A stretch of DNA of 64,000 nucleotides from Fuscibacter oryzae (GCF_016765795.1 NZ_JAESVP010000001.1:372001-436000); one strand, 5' to 3'. Positions 24,938 through 34,036 are shown, counted from the stretch's first letter. Made by a program: numbers and translations. Notes: generated by a model from the sequence alone, not told the origin.

Positions 24938-25204
24938 CAGAAACTGCGCTGCCAAACGCGCAATCACGATGCCATCAAAATCCGCCATGGGGCAGGCAAG
25001 CTGCAAGAATCGCAGGACAGAACTCGGACCTCCTTGGTCGATTCTGCCCTCTGAACCGAAACCTCAGCATGTTCTGTTGCCCTGCCACCCTGACCAAGCC
25101 AAAGCGGGAGATGCGATTGGCCTTGACCACCTCTGCTGACCGCCCGGTTCGGGTTGGACGAACGTCGCATGGTTCTGCCCGTTTGGCCGACCTAGGGTTC
25201 TGCC

Positions 25205-27271
25205 ATGCTGCGGATCATTGCCGGGATATTCCTGTTTCTTTTCCCCTCCCCCTGGGCCAGCGCCGAACCGCTGGACCGGGCCGGTATTGCCGCGCTGATC
25301 CAGCCGCCCTATGCCTTGGGCGATCCGGTGAACGACAAGGGGGTGTGGACGCTGCTGAACTCGGGCGGCGCCCCGGCAGGCTTTGCCTTCGAGACGCAGG
25401 AACTTGCCCCCCTTCCCGGCTTTTCCGGCGCGCCTATCAACCTGTTCGTCATGCTGGATGGCGAGGGGCGGTTCCTCAAGGTCAGCCTGATTTCGCAGAA
25501 CGAACCGATCTTTGTCTCGGGCTTGGGCGAGGCCCCTTTCCGAAGGTTTCTGGAGCAATACGCCGGGCTGTCGATCAACCAGCCCATGACCATCGGCTCG
25601 CCCTATGGCAAAGCAGGCGCGGGCAGCGAGCTGACCTATCTGGACGGTGTGACCAAGGCCACCGCCAGCGTGCGGATTGCGCATGACAGCCTAATGGCGG
25701 CAACCCTGCAAGTCGCGCGCGAAAAGATGCAAGGCATCTCGGTCGGCCCGCCCGCCTGGCCCGACCCTGACCATGCCGAGGCATTGGATTGGCAAGCCTT
25801 GGTCGATCAGGGGCTGGCCGGGCATCTGCGCATCACCAATGCGCAGGCCGATGCAGCGTTTCAGGGCACAACCTGGGCCGATGACGACCCAGAGGCAAAA
25901 GCCGATGCGGCGGGCAATTATCTTGACCTGTGGCTGGTTGATCTGGGTCCGCCCTCGATTGCACGGGCCGTACTGGATGCGGACGGTCTGGCGGCGCTGG
26001 CGCGGCTGCACCACCTGTCGCCGGATGAAGAACCACTTCTGGTGATCGACACCGCGCGCCACGGACTGGTTAGCCCCGAATTCGTGCGCAACACCGCGCC
26101 CGATCGACTGTCCGCCGAACAGGATGGCCTGCCCGTCGCGCTGAAGGACGCCGATCTGACCTTTGGCACACTGCCCGGCGTGCCGCAGGGCGTGGCGATG
26201 ATCCTGCGGGTGGACCGGCGGCTGGGGTTTGACCCCACACGCGACTGGCGTCTGAAGGTGCAGGCGGTGCGGCTGCACGGTGTGTTTCAGGCGGCGCCCG
26301 GATCGGTCGATTTTCCGCTGACCCATCATACCGATGCCCGGTTCTACAAGCGCGCCGAGGCGACAACCCCGATTTCACCCTGGCGCGAGGCGCTGCGCAA
26401 CCGGGCGGGCGATATGGTCGCGCTGGCGGTCTATCTGGTGGTTCTGATGGCCGCGCTGCTGGGTGCGGTGCGCTGGACGGCGTCGCATCCGGCCTTTCCT
26501 TGGGCGCGTCGGGGGGCGCAGGCTCTTACGCTGGGCTTTGTCGGCTGGTGGGGTCAGGGGCAGCTTTCCATCGTCACGCCGCTGGCCGTGCTGCGCACCG
26601 CGATGGACGGCGGCAGCTATGCCTATCTGCTGTATGATCCCTTTTCCCTGCTGATCTGGGCGGCGGCGATTGCAGGTTTCGTGCTGGTCGGGCGCGGGTT
26701 TTTCTGCGGCTGGCTGTGCCCTTTTGGCGCGCTGCAAGAGTTTGCCCATGCCCTTGGCCGCAGCCTGCACCTGCCCCGGTGGGAGCCGTCTGCCATATGG
26801 GACCACCGCCTGAAATGGGTGAAATACATCGCGCTGGCCGGGTTGGTGGCGACGGTGCTGATCTCTCCCGATGACATCGATACTGCGGTCGAGGTCGAGC
26901 CGTTCAAGACCGCGATCACCACGTTTTTCGTGCGCGACTGGTATTATGTGGCCTATGCCGGTCTGTGGCTGGCGCTGGGGCTGTTCACCTATAAAGGGTT
27001 CTGTCGCTACATGTGCCCCTTGGGTGCCTTGATGGCGATTGGCGGGCTGCTGCGGATGCGGCAGTGGATTCCGCGCCGGATGGAATGCGGATCGCCCTGT
27101 CAGTTGTGCCGCGTGCGCTGCCCCTATGGGGCGATCAGCGCCAAGGGGAAGATTGAATATTCCGAATGCTTCCAATGCCTTGACTGCGTGACGATTCACG
27201 ATGACGCAAAAACCTGCGTGCCGCTGGTTCTGGCGGCCAAGGGGCGCAAACTGGCGGGGACGGCAAGATGA
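25205..27271 (+). CDS. NosR/NirI-like flavinylated polyferredoxin membrane protein
   Basis: A 688-residue protein. A signal-like helix (1-20) precedes a periplasmic FMN-binding domain with the flavinylation motif DGVTKAT; Thr153 would carry the phosphoester-linked FMN. After about residue 395 come several transmembrane helices with cysteine pairs FCGWLCP and FCRYMCP, then a two-cluster ferredoxin tail (CGSPCQLCRVRCP and CFQCLDC). This is the NosR/NirI architecture, which moves electrons across the inner membrane. No nosZ or denitrification gene is near; instead ApbE follows with ATGA overlap and xoxJ, xoxG and pqq genes surround it. A role in electron flow tied to methanol oxidation or PQQ enzymes is inference. 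Confidence 0.88.
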   Translation: MLRIIAGIFLFLFPSPWASAEPLDRAGIAALIQPPYALGDPVNDKGVWTLLNSGGAPAGFAFETQELAPLPGFSGAPINLFVMLDGEGRFLKVSLISQNEPIFVSGLGEAPFRRFLEQYAGLSINQPMTIGSPYGKAGAGSELTYLDGVTKATASVRIAHDSLMAATLQVAREKMQGISVGPPAWPDPDHAEALDWQALVDQGLAGHLRITNAQADAAFQGTTWADDDPEAKADAAGNYLDLWLVDLGPPSIARAVLDADGLAALARLHHLSPDEEPLLVIDTARHGLVSPEFVRNTAPDRLSAEQDGLPVALKDADLTFGTLPGVPQGVAMILRVDRRLGFDPTRDWRLKVQAVRLHGVFQAAPGSVDFPLTHHTDARFYKRAEATTPISPWREALRNRAGDMVALAVYLVVLMAALLGAVRWTASHPAFPWARRGAQALTLGFVGWWGQGQLSIVTPLAVLRTAMDGGSYAYLLYDPFSLLIWAAAIAGFVLVGRGFFCGWLCPFGALQEFAHALGRSLHLPRWEPSAIWDHRLKWVKYIALAGLVATVLISPDDIDTAVEVEPFKTAITTFFVRDWYYVAYAGLWLALGLFTYKGFCRYMCPLGALMAIGGLLRMRQWIPRRMECGSPCQLCRVRCPYGAISAKGKIEYSECFQCLDCVTIHDDAKTCVPLVLAAKGRKLAGTAR

Positions 27272-28149
27272 AACGGCGGCGATTCCTGCAAATTCTGGCG
27301 GCATCAGCAGCGGTGCCGGGGGGCGCTGTAGCTATGGACTGGACGGGCCAAGCCTTGGGGGCCGAGGTGTCGTTGCGGCTGCGAGGTGGGCCAAAGGGGG
27401 CCGCAGGCCGGGTGCTGGCCGACCTGCCCGCCGTTCTGGCGGCAATCGAGCGGGAGTTCAGCCTTTATGATCCGCAGTCGGCACTGTCGCGGCTGAATGC
27501 TGCGGGGCGGATTGATCATCCCTCCGACCAGATGCTGCAATTGCTGCACCTGTCCGACGATATCCACGCCGCAACCGATGGCCTGTTCGACCCGACGGTT
27601 CAGCCCCTGTGGCAGGCGCTGGCGCAGGGGGGGGATGTGGTTGCGGCGCGGCAGGCAATCGGCTGGCAGCGGGTGGCGTGGCAGGGCGCGGTGCAACTTG
27701 CCCCCGGTCAGGCGCTGACGTTCAACGGCATTGCGCAGGGCTTTGCGACCGATCTGGTGTGCGCGCTGCTGGCGCGGCACGGCTTTGATCAGGCACTGGT
27801 GAACATCGGCGAATTTGCGGCGCTGGGGGGCCCATGGGCGCTTGGCATCGAAGACCCCACCTTTGGCCAGTTGGCGCTGCGGCATCTGACGGGCGGGGCA
27901 ATTGCCACCTCCAGCCCGATGGCCACACTGGTCGGCGGCAGGCCCCATATCCTGCATCCGCAGGGCGGGCCTGCATTGTGGTCTACCATCGCGGTCGAGG
28001 CGGACATTGCGGCACTGGCCGATGGGCTGGCGACGGCGCTGGTGCTGGCACCGCGCAGCATGGCAGAGCGGGTACTGGCACAGGTGCCGGGGGTGCGACG
28101 CATAACGCTGGTGGGGTTTGACGGCGATCTGACAACGCTGGCTGCCTGA
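27268..28149 (+). CDS. apbE: FAD:protein FMN transferase (ApbE family)
   Basis: A 293-residue exported flavin transferase. The N terminus MKRRRFLQILAASAAV has a twin-arginine-like signal. The FAD-binding motifs include DGLFDPTVQPLW, the GIAQGFATDL helix and the metal-binding region GGAIATSS. ApbE moves FMN from FAD to a threonine in DGxTxAT-type motifs of periplasmic proteins. It overlaps the NosR-like gene by 4 bp, so that protein is its probable target. It is shorter than many ApbE proteins but the active-site elements appear present. Confidence 0.87.
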   Translation: MKRRRFLQILAASAAVPGGAVAMDWTGQALGAEVSLRLRGGPKGAAGRVLADLPAVLAAIEREFSLYDPQSALSRLNAAGRIDHPSDQMLQLLHLSDDIHAATDGLFDPTVQPLWQALAQGGDVVAARQAIGWQRVAWQGAVQLAPGQALTFNGIAQGFATDLVCALLARHGFDQALVNIGEFAALGGPWALGIEDPTFGQLALRHLTGGAIATSSPMATLVGGRPHILHPQGGPALWSTIAVEADIAALADGLATALVLAPRSMAERVLAQVPGVRRITLVGFDGDLTTLAA

Positions 28150-28162
28150 CAGTCGCAGACGA

Positions 28163-29092
28163 TCAGCGTTCTGGGGCGGTGAAGCCTAACCCCAGATCGG
28201 CATAAAGTGCCGCCACCCTTCCATCGGCCAGCGCCGCCGCAATGGCGTCATCCACCGCATAGCCCAGATCGCGGTGGCTTTGATGCACCGCCGCCCCCAG
28301 CGTCCAGCGGCTAAGGGAAAAGCCCGGCAGGGGCGGCGTATGCACCGCAACCCCGTCACCCGCCCCGTACTGCAATTGCGCCAATGGCCCCATTACCGCC
28401 ATCACCCTGCCTTCGTGCAGCGCCTGCATGGCGGCATCAACCGTAGGAAACCGCAGGATATGCGCCGCAGCCCCGGCCCCAAGGGTGGAGGTCAGGAAAA
28501 AATCGCTGATGGAATCGTTCTGCACACCCACAGTATCATAGCGGAAAAAGGCGGGCACCGGCGCATCCTTGATCCGCCCGCCACTGTCGGGTTCCGTCGC
28601 CGCATCCGGGTAGGCCGCGCGCGAAAAGGCAATCGCGATCCGCTCGTCCGCATATTGCCCGGTCAGCACGGCCTGCTCGACCCGGCAGATGAAATCGCTG
28701 TTGTAAGGCACCCGCAGCATGACATTCGAGACATGCCCGCCAATCGCCGCGCCCTTCCAGACATAGTTCATCAGGTCAGCCTCGACCGTCTCACCCGCCT
28801 GCACAAACCGGAACTGCGCTTTCACGCCCAGCGCCTTGGCGATGATACGGCCTATGCCGATGTCGATGCCCTTCGGCTCGTCATCCTGTTGCCAGCTATA
28901 GGGGGGGAAATTCTCGTAGACAGCGATCTCTATGAACCCGCGCGCGACAATCTCGTCCAGCGTCTGGCCAACAAATTCATGCGGTGTGTTCTGTGGGCGC
29001 TGCCCCGGCTTGACCCCTTCGCACCGCGCAAAGGCCATGCCGGGGCAGGCAAGAGCAGCAATCAGGGCATGGAGGACCCGACGTCGCTGCAT
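28163..29092 (-). CDS. xoxJ: XoxJ/MxaJ-like periplasmic substrate-binding-fold protein
   Basis: A 309-residue exported protein of the quinoprotein-dehydrogenase-associated SBP_bac_3 type. Signal peptide MQRRRVLHALIAALACPGMAFA. The mature part includes FIEIAVYENFPPYSWQQ and GIDIGIGRIIAKALG, as in MxaJ/XoxJ. These proteins are needed for methanol dehydrogenase function, apparently by helping to load or mature XoxF rather than transport. It lies 9 bp downstream of xoxG, forming a two-gene minus-strand unit, and is tail-to-tail with apbE. Confidence 0.88.
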   Translation of the reverse strand: MQRRRVLHALIAALACPGMAFARCEGVKPGQRPQNTPHEFVGQTLDEIVARGFIEIAVYENFPPYSWQQDDEPKGIDIGIGRIIAKALGVKAQFRFVQAGETVEADLMNYVWKGAAIGGHVSNVMLRVPYNSDFICRVEQAVLTGQYADERIAIAFSRAAYPDAATEPDSGGRIKDAPVPAFFRYDTVGVQNDSISDFFLTSTLGAGAAAHILRFPTVDAAMQALHEGRVMAVMGPLAQLQYGAGDGVAVHTPPLPGFSLSRWTLGAAVHQSHRDLGYAVDDAIAAALADGRVAALYADLGLGFTAPER

Positions 29093-29101
29093 CTGTTCCC
29101 C

Positions 29102-29779
29102 CTAATGCGCTGCCGAAAGGCCGATGGTCAGCATTTCGGCGGCGTGCTTTTCGGCCGCATCCGTGCCGTCCAGCGCCAGCGCCGCACGCAGCGCCGCCGA
29201 ATCCGCCTTGGGCGCGCCAGAGGCGGTTTTCACCTCGGCGGCAATCGCCATCAGCTCTTCCCTCAGCGCCGCCGCATCGCCCTTGTTCGCGGCCAGCTCA
29301 TCACGGATCGCCTTTAGACGGTCGGCATGAGGTTCCAGCGCGCCGTCCTCGGGCCGGGTTTCGATATAGGTGCGAATGGCCCAGCCGGCCTTTTGGCCCA
29401 GAACCTCGCCAAAGGCGGGCATCTTGGTGGTGCCATCTTGGGTATAGCCGTGCTGAAATCGCTCGACGAACCATTCGTCGCCATATTCCTCGGCCTCAAG
29501 AAACCGCAGGTCTGGGGCAAGCCCGCCGGACACGGCACCCAAACCGTGGCAGCGCGCGCAGTTCTGGTTGAACCCGCTGTCGCCGGTCATAACCGCCTGC
29601 CACCACACGTCATCGCCCGCCTTGGCGGCACGATAGGGGTTTTCGGTCAGCCATTCCTCGCCCACCTCTGGCAGGGCATCGGTATTGACCGGCTGCGGCG
29701 TCACATCGCCATGGGCATGGGCAAGGCCCGCCGCGGCCAGCGTGATGCCGATAAACAATCCCCCAAAGCGCATGAACAT
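29102..29779 (-). CDS. xoxG: Cytochrome c XoxG, electron acceptor of XoxF
   Basis: A 225-residue exported c-type cytochrome. Signal peptide ends near HAHG. The haem motif is CARCHG and the distal methionine is probably in TKMPAFGEVLG, matching cytochrome cL/XoxG proteins. A helical C-terminal extension rich in Ala and Glu (about 130-225) is longer than usual. It accepts electrons from PQQ in XoxF. ATG 29779 follows GGGAGGAGAC; ATG 29773 is an alternative. It is transcribed with xoxJ and divergent from the PQQ-ABC operon. Confidence 0.85.
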   Translation of the reverse strand: MFMRFGGLFIGITLAAAGLAHAHGDVTPQPVNTDALPEVGEEWLTENPYRAAKAGDDVWWQAVMTGDSGFNQNCARCHGLGAVSGGLAPDLRFLEAEEYGDEWFVERFQHGYTQDGTTKMPAFGEVLGQKAGWAIRTYIETRPEDGALEPHADRLKAIRDELAANKGDAAALREELMAIAAEVKTASGAPKADSAALRAALALDGTDAAEKHAAEMLTIGLSAAH

Positions 29780-29871
29780 CGTCTCCTCCCGGTCTCCTGT
29801 CGGGTTGATACCTATCCGCTGGTGGGGGAACGGGCCTATGCGACCTTGGTGCAAAACACCGAATCCAAGCC

Positions 29872-29887
29872 TAGGACTTTCGTCCTA
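29872..29887. promoter_or_regulatory. Perfect inverted repeat TAGGAC-TTTC-GTCCTA
   Basis: Six-base arms flank a four-base spacer in the divergent region between xoxG and the PQQ-associated binding protein gene. Its place between two divergent C1 operons makes it a candidate operator. A CGACC motif copy is at 29841-29845. Confidence 0.5.
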
Positions 29888-29937
29888 TTGGGCCGGATGC
29901 CTCCTTTCGCCCACCATGATGGGGGGAGGAAAGTGCA

Positions 29938-31122
29938 ATGCTGGCAAAGATTTCTGGCATGCTGACGGCTGCGGTTGCGGCCGTTGCTTGGTCAGGGGCC
30001 GCATTGGCCGAGGTCAAGGTGAACATCCTGTATCTGCGGCATGAGGTGGCCCGCCCCCCCGTGCTGTCAAACCTTGATCCGGTGCCAGAAAATCTGGGGA
30101 TAGCCGGGGCGGAACTGGCCGTCAACGAGGTGGCGACGACCGGCAGGTTCCTCGGCCACAACTATGCGTTGACGGTGCTGTCGGTGCCGCCCGAGGGCGA
30201 TTTCACCGCAGCCGCACGGCAAGCGCTGGGGCAGGCGCAGCTTGTGCTGCTGGATGCGTCCGCGCCCGACATGCTGGCCGTGGCCGATCTGCCAGAGGCG
30301 GCAAACGCGCTGCTGTTCAACACCTCCTCTGGCGAGGGGCGGCTGCGTGACGCTGATTGCCGCGCAAACCTGCTTCACACCGCCCTGGAAACCGCAGCCC
30401 GCAGCGACGCGCTGATGCAGGTGCTGCAAGCCAAGCAATGGCGCAGACTGGCGATGATCGTGGGGCCAAAGCCCGCCGATCAGGATTTCGCGGCGGCGCT
30501 GCGCCATTCCGCCGCCAAATTCGGGCTAACGATCGAGGGCGAGAAGGACTGGACCTTTGATACCGACCTGCGGGAATCGACGATGGACGAGATTCCGCGC
30601 TTTACTCAGGATCTGCCCGACCATGACGTGCTGCTGGTCGCCGATGAAACCGATGATTTTGGCCGCTATGTCGAACATAACACCTGGGCACCGCGCCCGG
30701 TTGCCGGGTCGGACGGGATGGTGCCGACTGCATGGTCGCCCGTGATCGAGGCTTGGGGTGCCGCCCAGTTGCAAGACCGTTTCACCCGCCAGACAGGCCG
30801 GGGCATGGCGGCCCAGGATTATGCCGCCTGGATCGCCGTGCGTGCCATTGGCGAAGGGGTCACCCGCACCGGCAGCGCCGCCCCCGCCACCCTGCGCGCC
30901 CGTCTGCTGGACCCTGCACTGGCGCTGGACGGGTTCAAGGGCTGGAGCCTGAGTTTCCGCGACTGGAACGGCCAGTTGCGCCAACCCGTCGCGGTGGTGA
31001 ACGCCCGCGCACTGGTGACGCTGGCCCCCCTGCCCGGCTTTCTGCATCAGGTGAACGAGATGGACACCCTTGGCCTTGACCGCCCCGAAAGCACCTGCAC
31101 CGCCTTTGGAGGCACCCCATGA
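29938..31122 (+). CDS. PQQ-dependent alcohol dehydrogenase-associated ABC substrate-binding protein
   Basis: A 394-residue exported protein related to branched-chain-amino-acid-type binding proteins (the PQQ_ABC_bind family). Signal peptide cut near residue 24 (GAALAEV). The fold is seen in ILYLRHEVARPP, VVNARALVTLAP and a central two-domain pattern. These proteins occur only next to PQQ alcohol dehydrogenase genes. Ligand is unknown. It starts the operon ABC-binding protein, beta-propeller, small protein, ATPase, permease. Confidence 0.85.
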   Translation: MLAKISGMLTAAVAAVAWSGAALAEVKVNILYLRHEVARPPVLSNLDPVPENLGIAGAELAVNEVATTGRFLGHNYALTVLSVPPEGDFTAAARQALGQAQLVLLDASAPDMLAVADLPEAANALLFNTSSGEGRLRDADCRANLLHTALETAARSDALMQVLQAKQWRRLAMIVGPKPADQDFAAALRHSAAKFGLTIEGEKDWTFDTDLRESTMDEIPRFTQDLPDHDVLLVADETDDFGRYVEHNTWAPRPVAGSDGMVPTAWSPVIEAWGAAQLQDRFTRQTGRGMAAQDYAAWIAVRAIGEGVTRTGSAAPATLRARLLDPALALDGFKGWSLSFRDWNGQLRQPVAVVNARALVTLAPLPGFLHQVNEMDTLGLDRPESTCTAFGGTP

Positions 31123-32084
31123 AATATCTGGCCTGCCTTATCACCCTTGCCGCCACCCCCGCCTTGGCCGACGAGGCCTGGGTGACCAATGAGAAAGACA
31201 ACACCATCAGCGTGATCGACATCGCGACGCAAGAGGTGACACGCACCATCGAAACCGGCGAACGCCCACGCGGCATCACCTTTTCCAAGGATTTTTCGCG
31301 CGTCTATATCTGCGCCTCGGACAGCAACACCGTGCAGGTGATGAACCCGGAGACGGGCGAGATTCTGAACGATCTGCCCTCTGGTGAAGACCCCGAACAG
31401 TTCGTGCTGCACCCCGATGACCGCCACCTTTACATCGCGAATGAAAACGACGCCGTGACCACCGTCGTTGATGTGCAGGACCGCAAGGTCGTGGCCCAGA
31501 TCGATGTAGGGATCGAACCCGAAGGCATGGCGGTTTCGCCCGATGGCAAGGTGGCGATTGCCACCTCGGAAACCACCAGCATGGCCCATTGGATCGACAC
31601 TGCCACCCACCAGCTTTTCGCCAATACCCTGGTCGATAGCCGCCCCCGCCATGCAGAGTTTACCGCCGATGGGGCGCAGCTTTGGGTCAGCGCGGAAATC
31701 GGCGGCACGATCACGGTGTTCACAACTGCCGATCAGGCAGAGGTGGGCAAGGTCCATTTTGCCATTCCGGGCGTCAATCAGGATCTGATCCAGCCGGTGG
31801 GCTTTCGCTTTTCACCAGATGGGACCAAGGCCTATGTTGCCTTGGGTCCGGCGAACCATGTCGCCGTGGTCAACACCCAGACCCTTGAGGTTGAGAAATA
31901 CATCCTAGTCGGCCGCCGGGTCTGGCATCTGGCCTTTTCGCCCGACAATTCGCTGATTTTCACCACCAACGGCGTGTCGGGCGACGTAACGGTGATTGAC
32001 GCCGCCACCGATGAACCCGTCAAGTCGATCAAGGTCGGTCGCTTTCCCTGGGGTGTCGCGATGCGCCCCACCCCCGCAAACTAA
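31119..32084 (+). CDS. PQQ-associated YVTN beta-propeller protein
   Basis: A 321-residue exported beta-propeller of seven YVTN-type repeats (for example AWVTNEKDNTISVIDIAT, RVYICASDSNTVQVMNPETG, LIFTTNGVSGDVTVIDAATD). Signal peptide MKYLACLITLAATPALA. The family (PQQ_ABC_repeats) is found beside the PQQ-linked ABC system; role not established. It overlaps the binding-protein gene by 4 bp. Confidence 0.87.
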   Translation: MKYLACLITLAATPALADEAWVTNEKDNTISVIDIATQEVTRTIETGERPRGITFSKDFSRVYICASDSNTVQVMNPETGEILNDLPSGEDPEQFVLHPDDRHLYIANENDAVTTVVDVQDRKVVAQIDVGIEPEGMAVSPDGKVAIATSETTSMAHWIDTATHQLFANTLVDSRPRHAEFTADGAQLWVSAEIGGTITVFTTADQAEVGKVHFAIPGVNQDLIQPVGFRFSPDGTKAYVALGPANHVAVVNTQTLEVEKYILVGRRVWHLAFSPDNSLIFTTNGVSGDVTVIDAATDEPVKSIKVGRFPWGVAMRPTPAN

Positions 32085-32097
32085 GACAGGAGAGCCG

Positions 32098-32523
32098 ATG
32101 CAATCCTTGCCCTGCACCGCACTTTGCCTTGCCCTTGCCCTGCCAACCATGGGCGCCGCCCAAACTGCTGGCCTTCTCTCGCGGGAAAACCGCGAAGACC
32201 TGCCGCCCCTGACGCTGGCCTCTGGTGAGCCTGTGTCAAAGGGGCCGCTGCATCTGAAATCGGGCACCTATTACACGCTGGAAATCAGGGCCGACGGCAG
32301 TCAGGAACTGGCGCTGGAAGGGGCAGGGTTTTTTCACGCCATCTGGGTCAATGAAATCGTGATCAACGATATCGAGGTGCGCCCCCTTGGCGTCGCCTCG
32401 CTGGAGTTTGATGATGAGGGTAGTGCCGAAATCTCTTTCATCGCGATCAAGCCGGGCAGCTATGAGCTGCGCGTTCCCGGCACCACCGGCGACAGCCAGC
32501 GGGTGGAGATTGTGATCGAGTGA
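32098..32523 (+). CDS. Small secreted beta-rich protein of the PQQ-ABC operon
   Basis: A 141-residue exported protein with signal peptide MQSLPCTALCLALALPTMGAA. The mature part is predicted all-beta with a cupredoxin-like pattern (YYTLEIRADGSQELALEG, YELRVPGTTGDSQRVEIVIE), but the residues of a copper site (Cys, two His, Met) are missing. ATG 32098 has AGGAGAG in front. It lies between the propeller and ATPase genes and overlaps the latter. Function unknown. Confidence 0.75.
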   Translation: MQSLPCTALCLALALPTMGAAQTAGLLSRENREDLPPLTLASGEPVSKGPLHLKSGTYYTLEIRADGSQELALEGAGFFHAIWVNEIVINDIEVRPLGVASLEFDDEGSAEISFIAIKPGSYELRVPGTTGDSQRVEIVIE

Positions 32524-33239
32524 GCGCGGGCCTTCAGATCAGGGGTGTCAGCTATACCTATGGGCCAAAGGCGGCGCTGTCGGACATTTCGTTCGCGGTT
32601 CCGGCGGGCAGATTCTGCGCCCTTCTGGGGCCGAATGGCGCGGGAAAATCGACCCTGTTCAACCTGCTGACGCGGCTTTTGGTGCCGCCATCGGGCCAGA
32701 TCATGGTCGCGGGGCATGATCTGGCCAAGGTGCCGGGGCTGGCGCTGGCGGCGATGGGCGTGGTGTTTCAGCAACCGACCTTTGACCCCGAATTGTCGGT
32801 GCGGCGGAACCTGTTGTTCTTTGCCGCCCTGCATGGCCTTGCCGGGCGCGAGGCGGCAGCGCGGATCGATGCCGCGCTTGAGCGGCTGGCAATGCGCGAG
32901 CGCGCGGGCGAACGGGCGCGCGATCTGAACGGTGGCCACCGGCGGCGGATGGAGATTGCCCGCGCCCTGATTCACCGCCCGCAGTTCCTGCTGCTGGATG
33001 AGCCAACCGTGGGCCTTGATGCCGCCAGCCGCCGGTCTGTCACCGACCATGTTCACGCCCTTGCCGCCGACGGGATGACGGTGCTGTGGGCCACGCATCT
33101 GACGGATGAGGTGGCCCCTGATGACCAGTTGGTGATCCTGCATCAGGGCCGGGTTCTGGCCGATGGCACCGCCCGCGACATCGCTGGCCCCGACGGGCTG
33201 ACCCCGACCTTTCTGGCGCTGACGGGAGGAGAGGCATGA
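32520..33239 (+). CDS. PQQ-associated ABC transporter ATP-binding protein
   Basis: A 239-residue ABC ATPase of the ABC-2 exporter type. Walker A is GPNGAGKST, the signature is degenerate (LNGGHRRRMEIARAL), Walker B is LLLDEPTVGLD. GTG at 32520 overlaps the previous stop (GTGA). It pairs with the permease downstream. This belongs to the PQQ_ABC_ATP family; whether it exports something or helps a periplasmic assembly step is not known. Confidence 0.88.
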   Translation: MSAGLQIRGVSYTYGPKAALSDISFAVPAGRFCALLGPNGAGKSTLFNLLTRLLVPPSGQIMVAGHDLAKVPGLALAAMGVVFQQPTFDPELSVRRNLLFFAALHGLAGREAAARIDAALERLAMRERAGERARDLNGGHRRRMEIARALIHRPQFLLLDEPTVGLDAASRRSVTDHVHALAADGMTVLWATHLTDEVAPDDQLVILHQGRVLADGTARDIAGPDGLTPTFLALTGGEA

Positions 33240-34027
33240 GCGCCCGGCTGATCGCCCTGCGCGCCATCCTGCTGCGCGAGGCGCTGCGCTTTACCCAACA
33301 GCGCAGCCGCTTCATCGCGGCACTGGTGCGCCCGCTGGTCTGGCTGTTCGTCTTTGCCGCCGGGTTCCGCGCTGCCCTTGGCCTGTCGATCACCCCGCCC
33401 TATCAGACCTATATCACCTATGAGACCTATATCCTGCCCGGCCTCTGCGGCATGATCTGCCTGTTCAACGGCATGCAATCCTCGCTTTCCTTGGTTTATG
33501 ACCGCGAGATGGGGGCGATGCGGCTGTTGCTGACCTCGCCCCTACCGCGCTGGTGGCTCTTGTTTGCCAAGCTGATCGCGGGGGCCGTGGTGGCGGTGTT
33601 GCAATGCGTGGCCTTTCTGGGCATTGCGGCGATCTATGGCATCCGTCTGCCGTTGGTGGGGTATCTGGCGATCCTGCCTGCGATACTGATTGCCGCGCTG
33701 ATGCTGGGGGCGCTGGGGCTGTTGCTGTCATCCCGCATACGGCAACTGGAGAACTTTGCCGGTGTGATGAACTTTGTCATCTTCCCGGTGTTCTTCCTGT
33801 CCTCGGCCCTTTACCCCTTGTGGAAGATGCGAGAGGCCGGTCCCCTGCTGGCCGATCTGTGCGCGCTGAACCCATTCACCCAAGCGGTCGAACTGATCCG
33901 GTTTGCCGCCTACGGTCAGGCGAACCTGCCCGCACTGGGCTGGACGGTGCTGGCCTTTGTCCTCTTCGCGGCACTGGGGGTGCGGGGGTATGATCCGGGC
34001 CGGGGGCTGACGAAAAGCAAAGGCTGA
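33236..34027 (+). CDS. PQQ-associated ABC-2 type permease
   Basis: A 263-residue membrane protein with about six transmembrane helices, of the ABC-2 family. The cytosolic motif YDREMGAMRLLLTSPLPRWW and the C-terminal VFFLSSALYPLWKMRE are typical of ABC-2 permeases. It overlaps the ATPase gene by 4 bp (ATGA). The operon thus has a complete exporter-type pair plus an importer-type binding protein, an odd mix that is characteristic of PQQ alcohol dehydrogenase loci. Confidence 0.88.
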   Translation: MSARLIALRAILLREALRFTQQRSRFIAALVRPLVWLFVFAAGFRAALGLSITPPYQTYITYETYILPGLCGMICLFNGMQSSLSLVYDREMGAMRLLLTSPLPRWWLLFAKLIAGAVVAVLQCVAFLGIAAIYGIRLPLVGYLAILPAILIAALMLGALGLLLSSRIRQLENFAGVMNFVIFPVFFLSSALYPLWKMREAGPLLADLCALNPFTQAVELIRFAAYGQANLPALGWTVLAFVLFAALGVRGYDPGRGLTKSKG

Positions 34028-34036
34028 TCCCGCTTT

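Larger units (their letters stand above)
24798..25204. other. Divergent intergenic region: polyol operon promoter and NosR-like gene leader
   Basis: No gene is visible in 407 bases. The half nearest the ABC ATPase gene (about 24820-24945) is strongly AT-rich, unlike the rest of the window, and holds the inverted repeat and promoter elements listed separately. The half nearest 25205 is GC-rich and ends with CCGACCTAGGG just before the NosR-like start, a variant of the CGACC motif seen upstream of other methanol genes. Confidence 0.55.

Noticed and set aside
25205-27271. Calling the NosR-like protein a nitrous oxide reductase regulator
   Set aside because: No nosZ, nosD, nosF, nosY or nosL is in the window; the neighbours are methanol-oxidation and PQQ genes.
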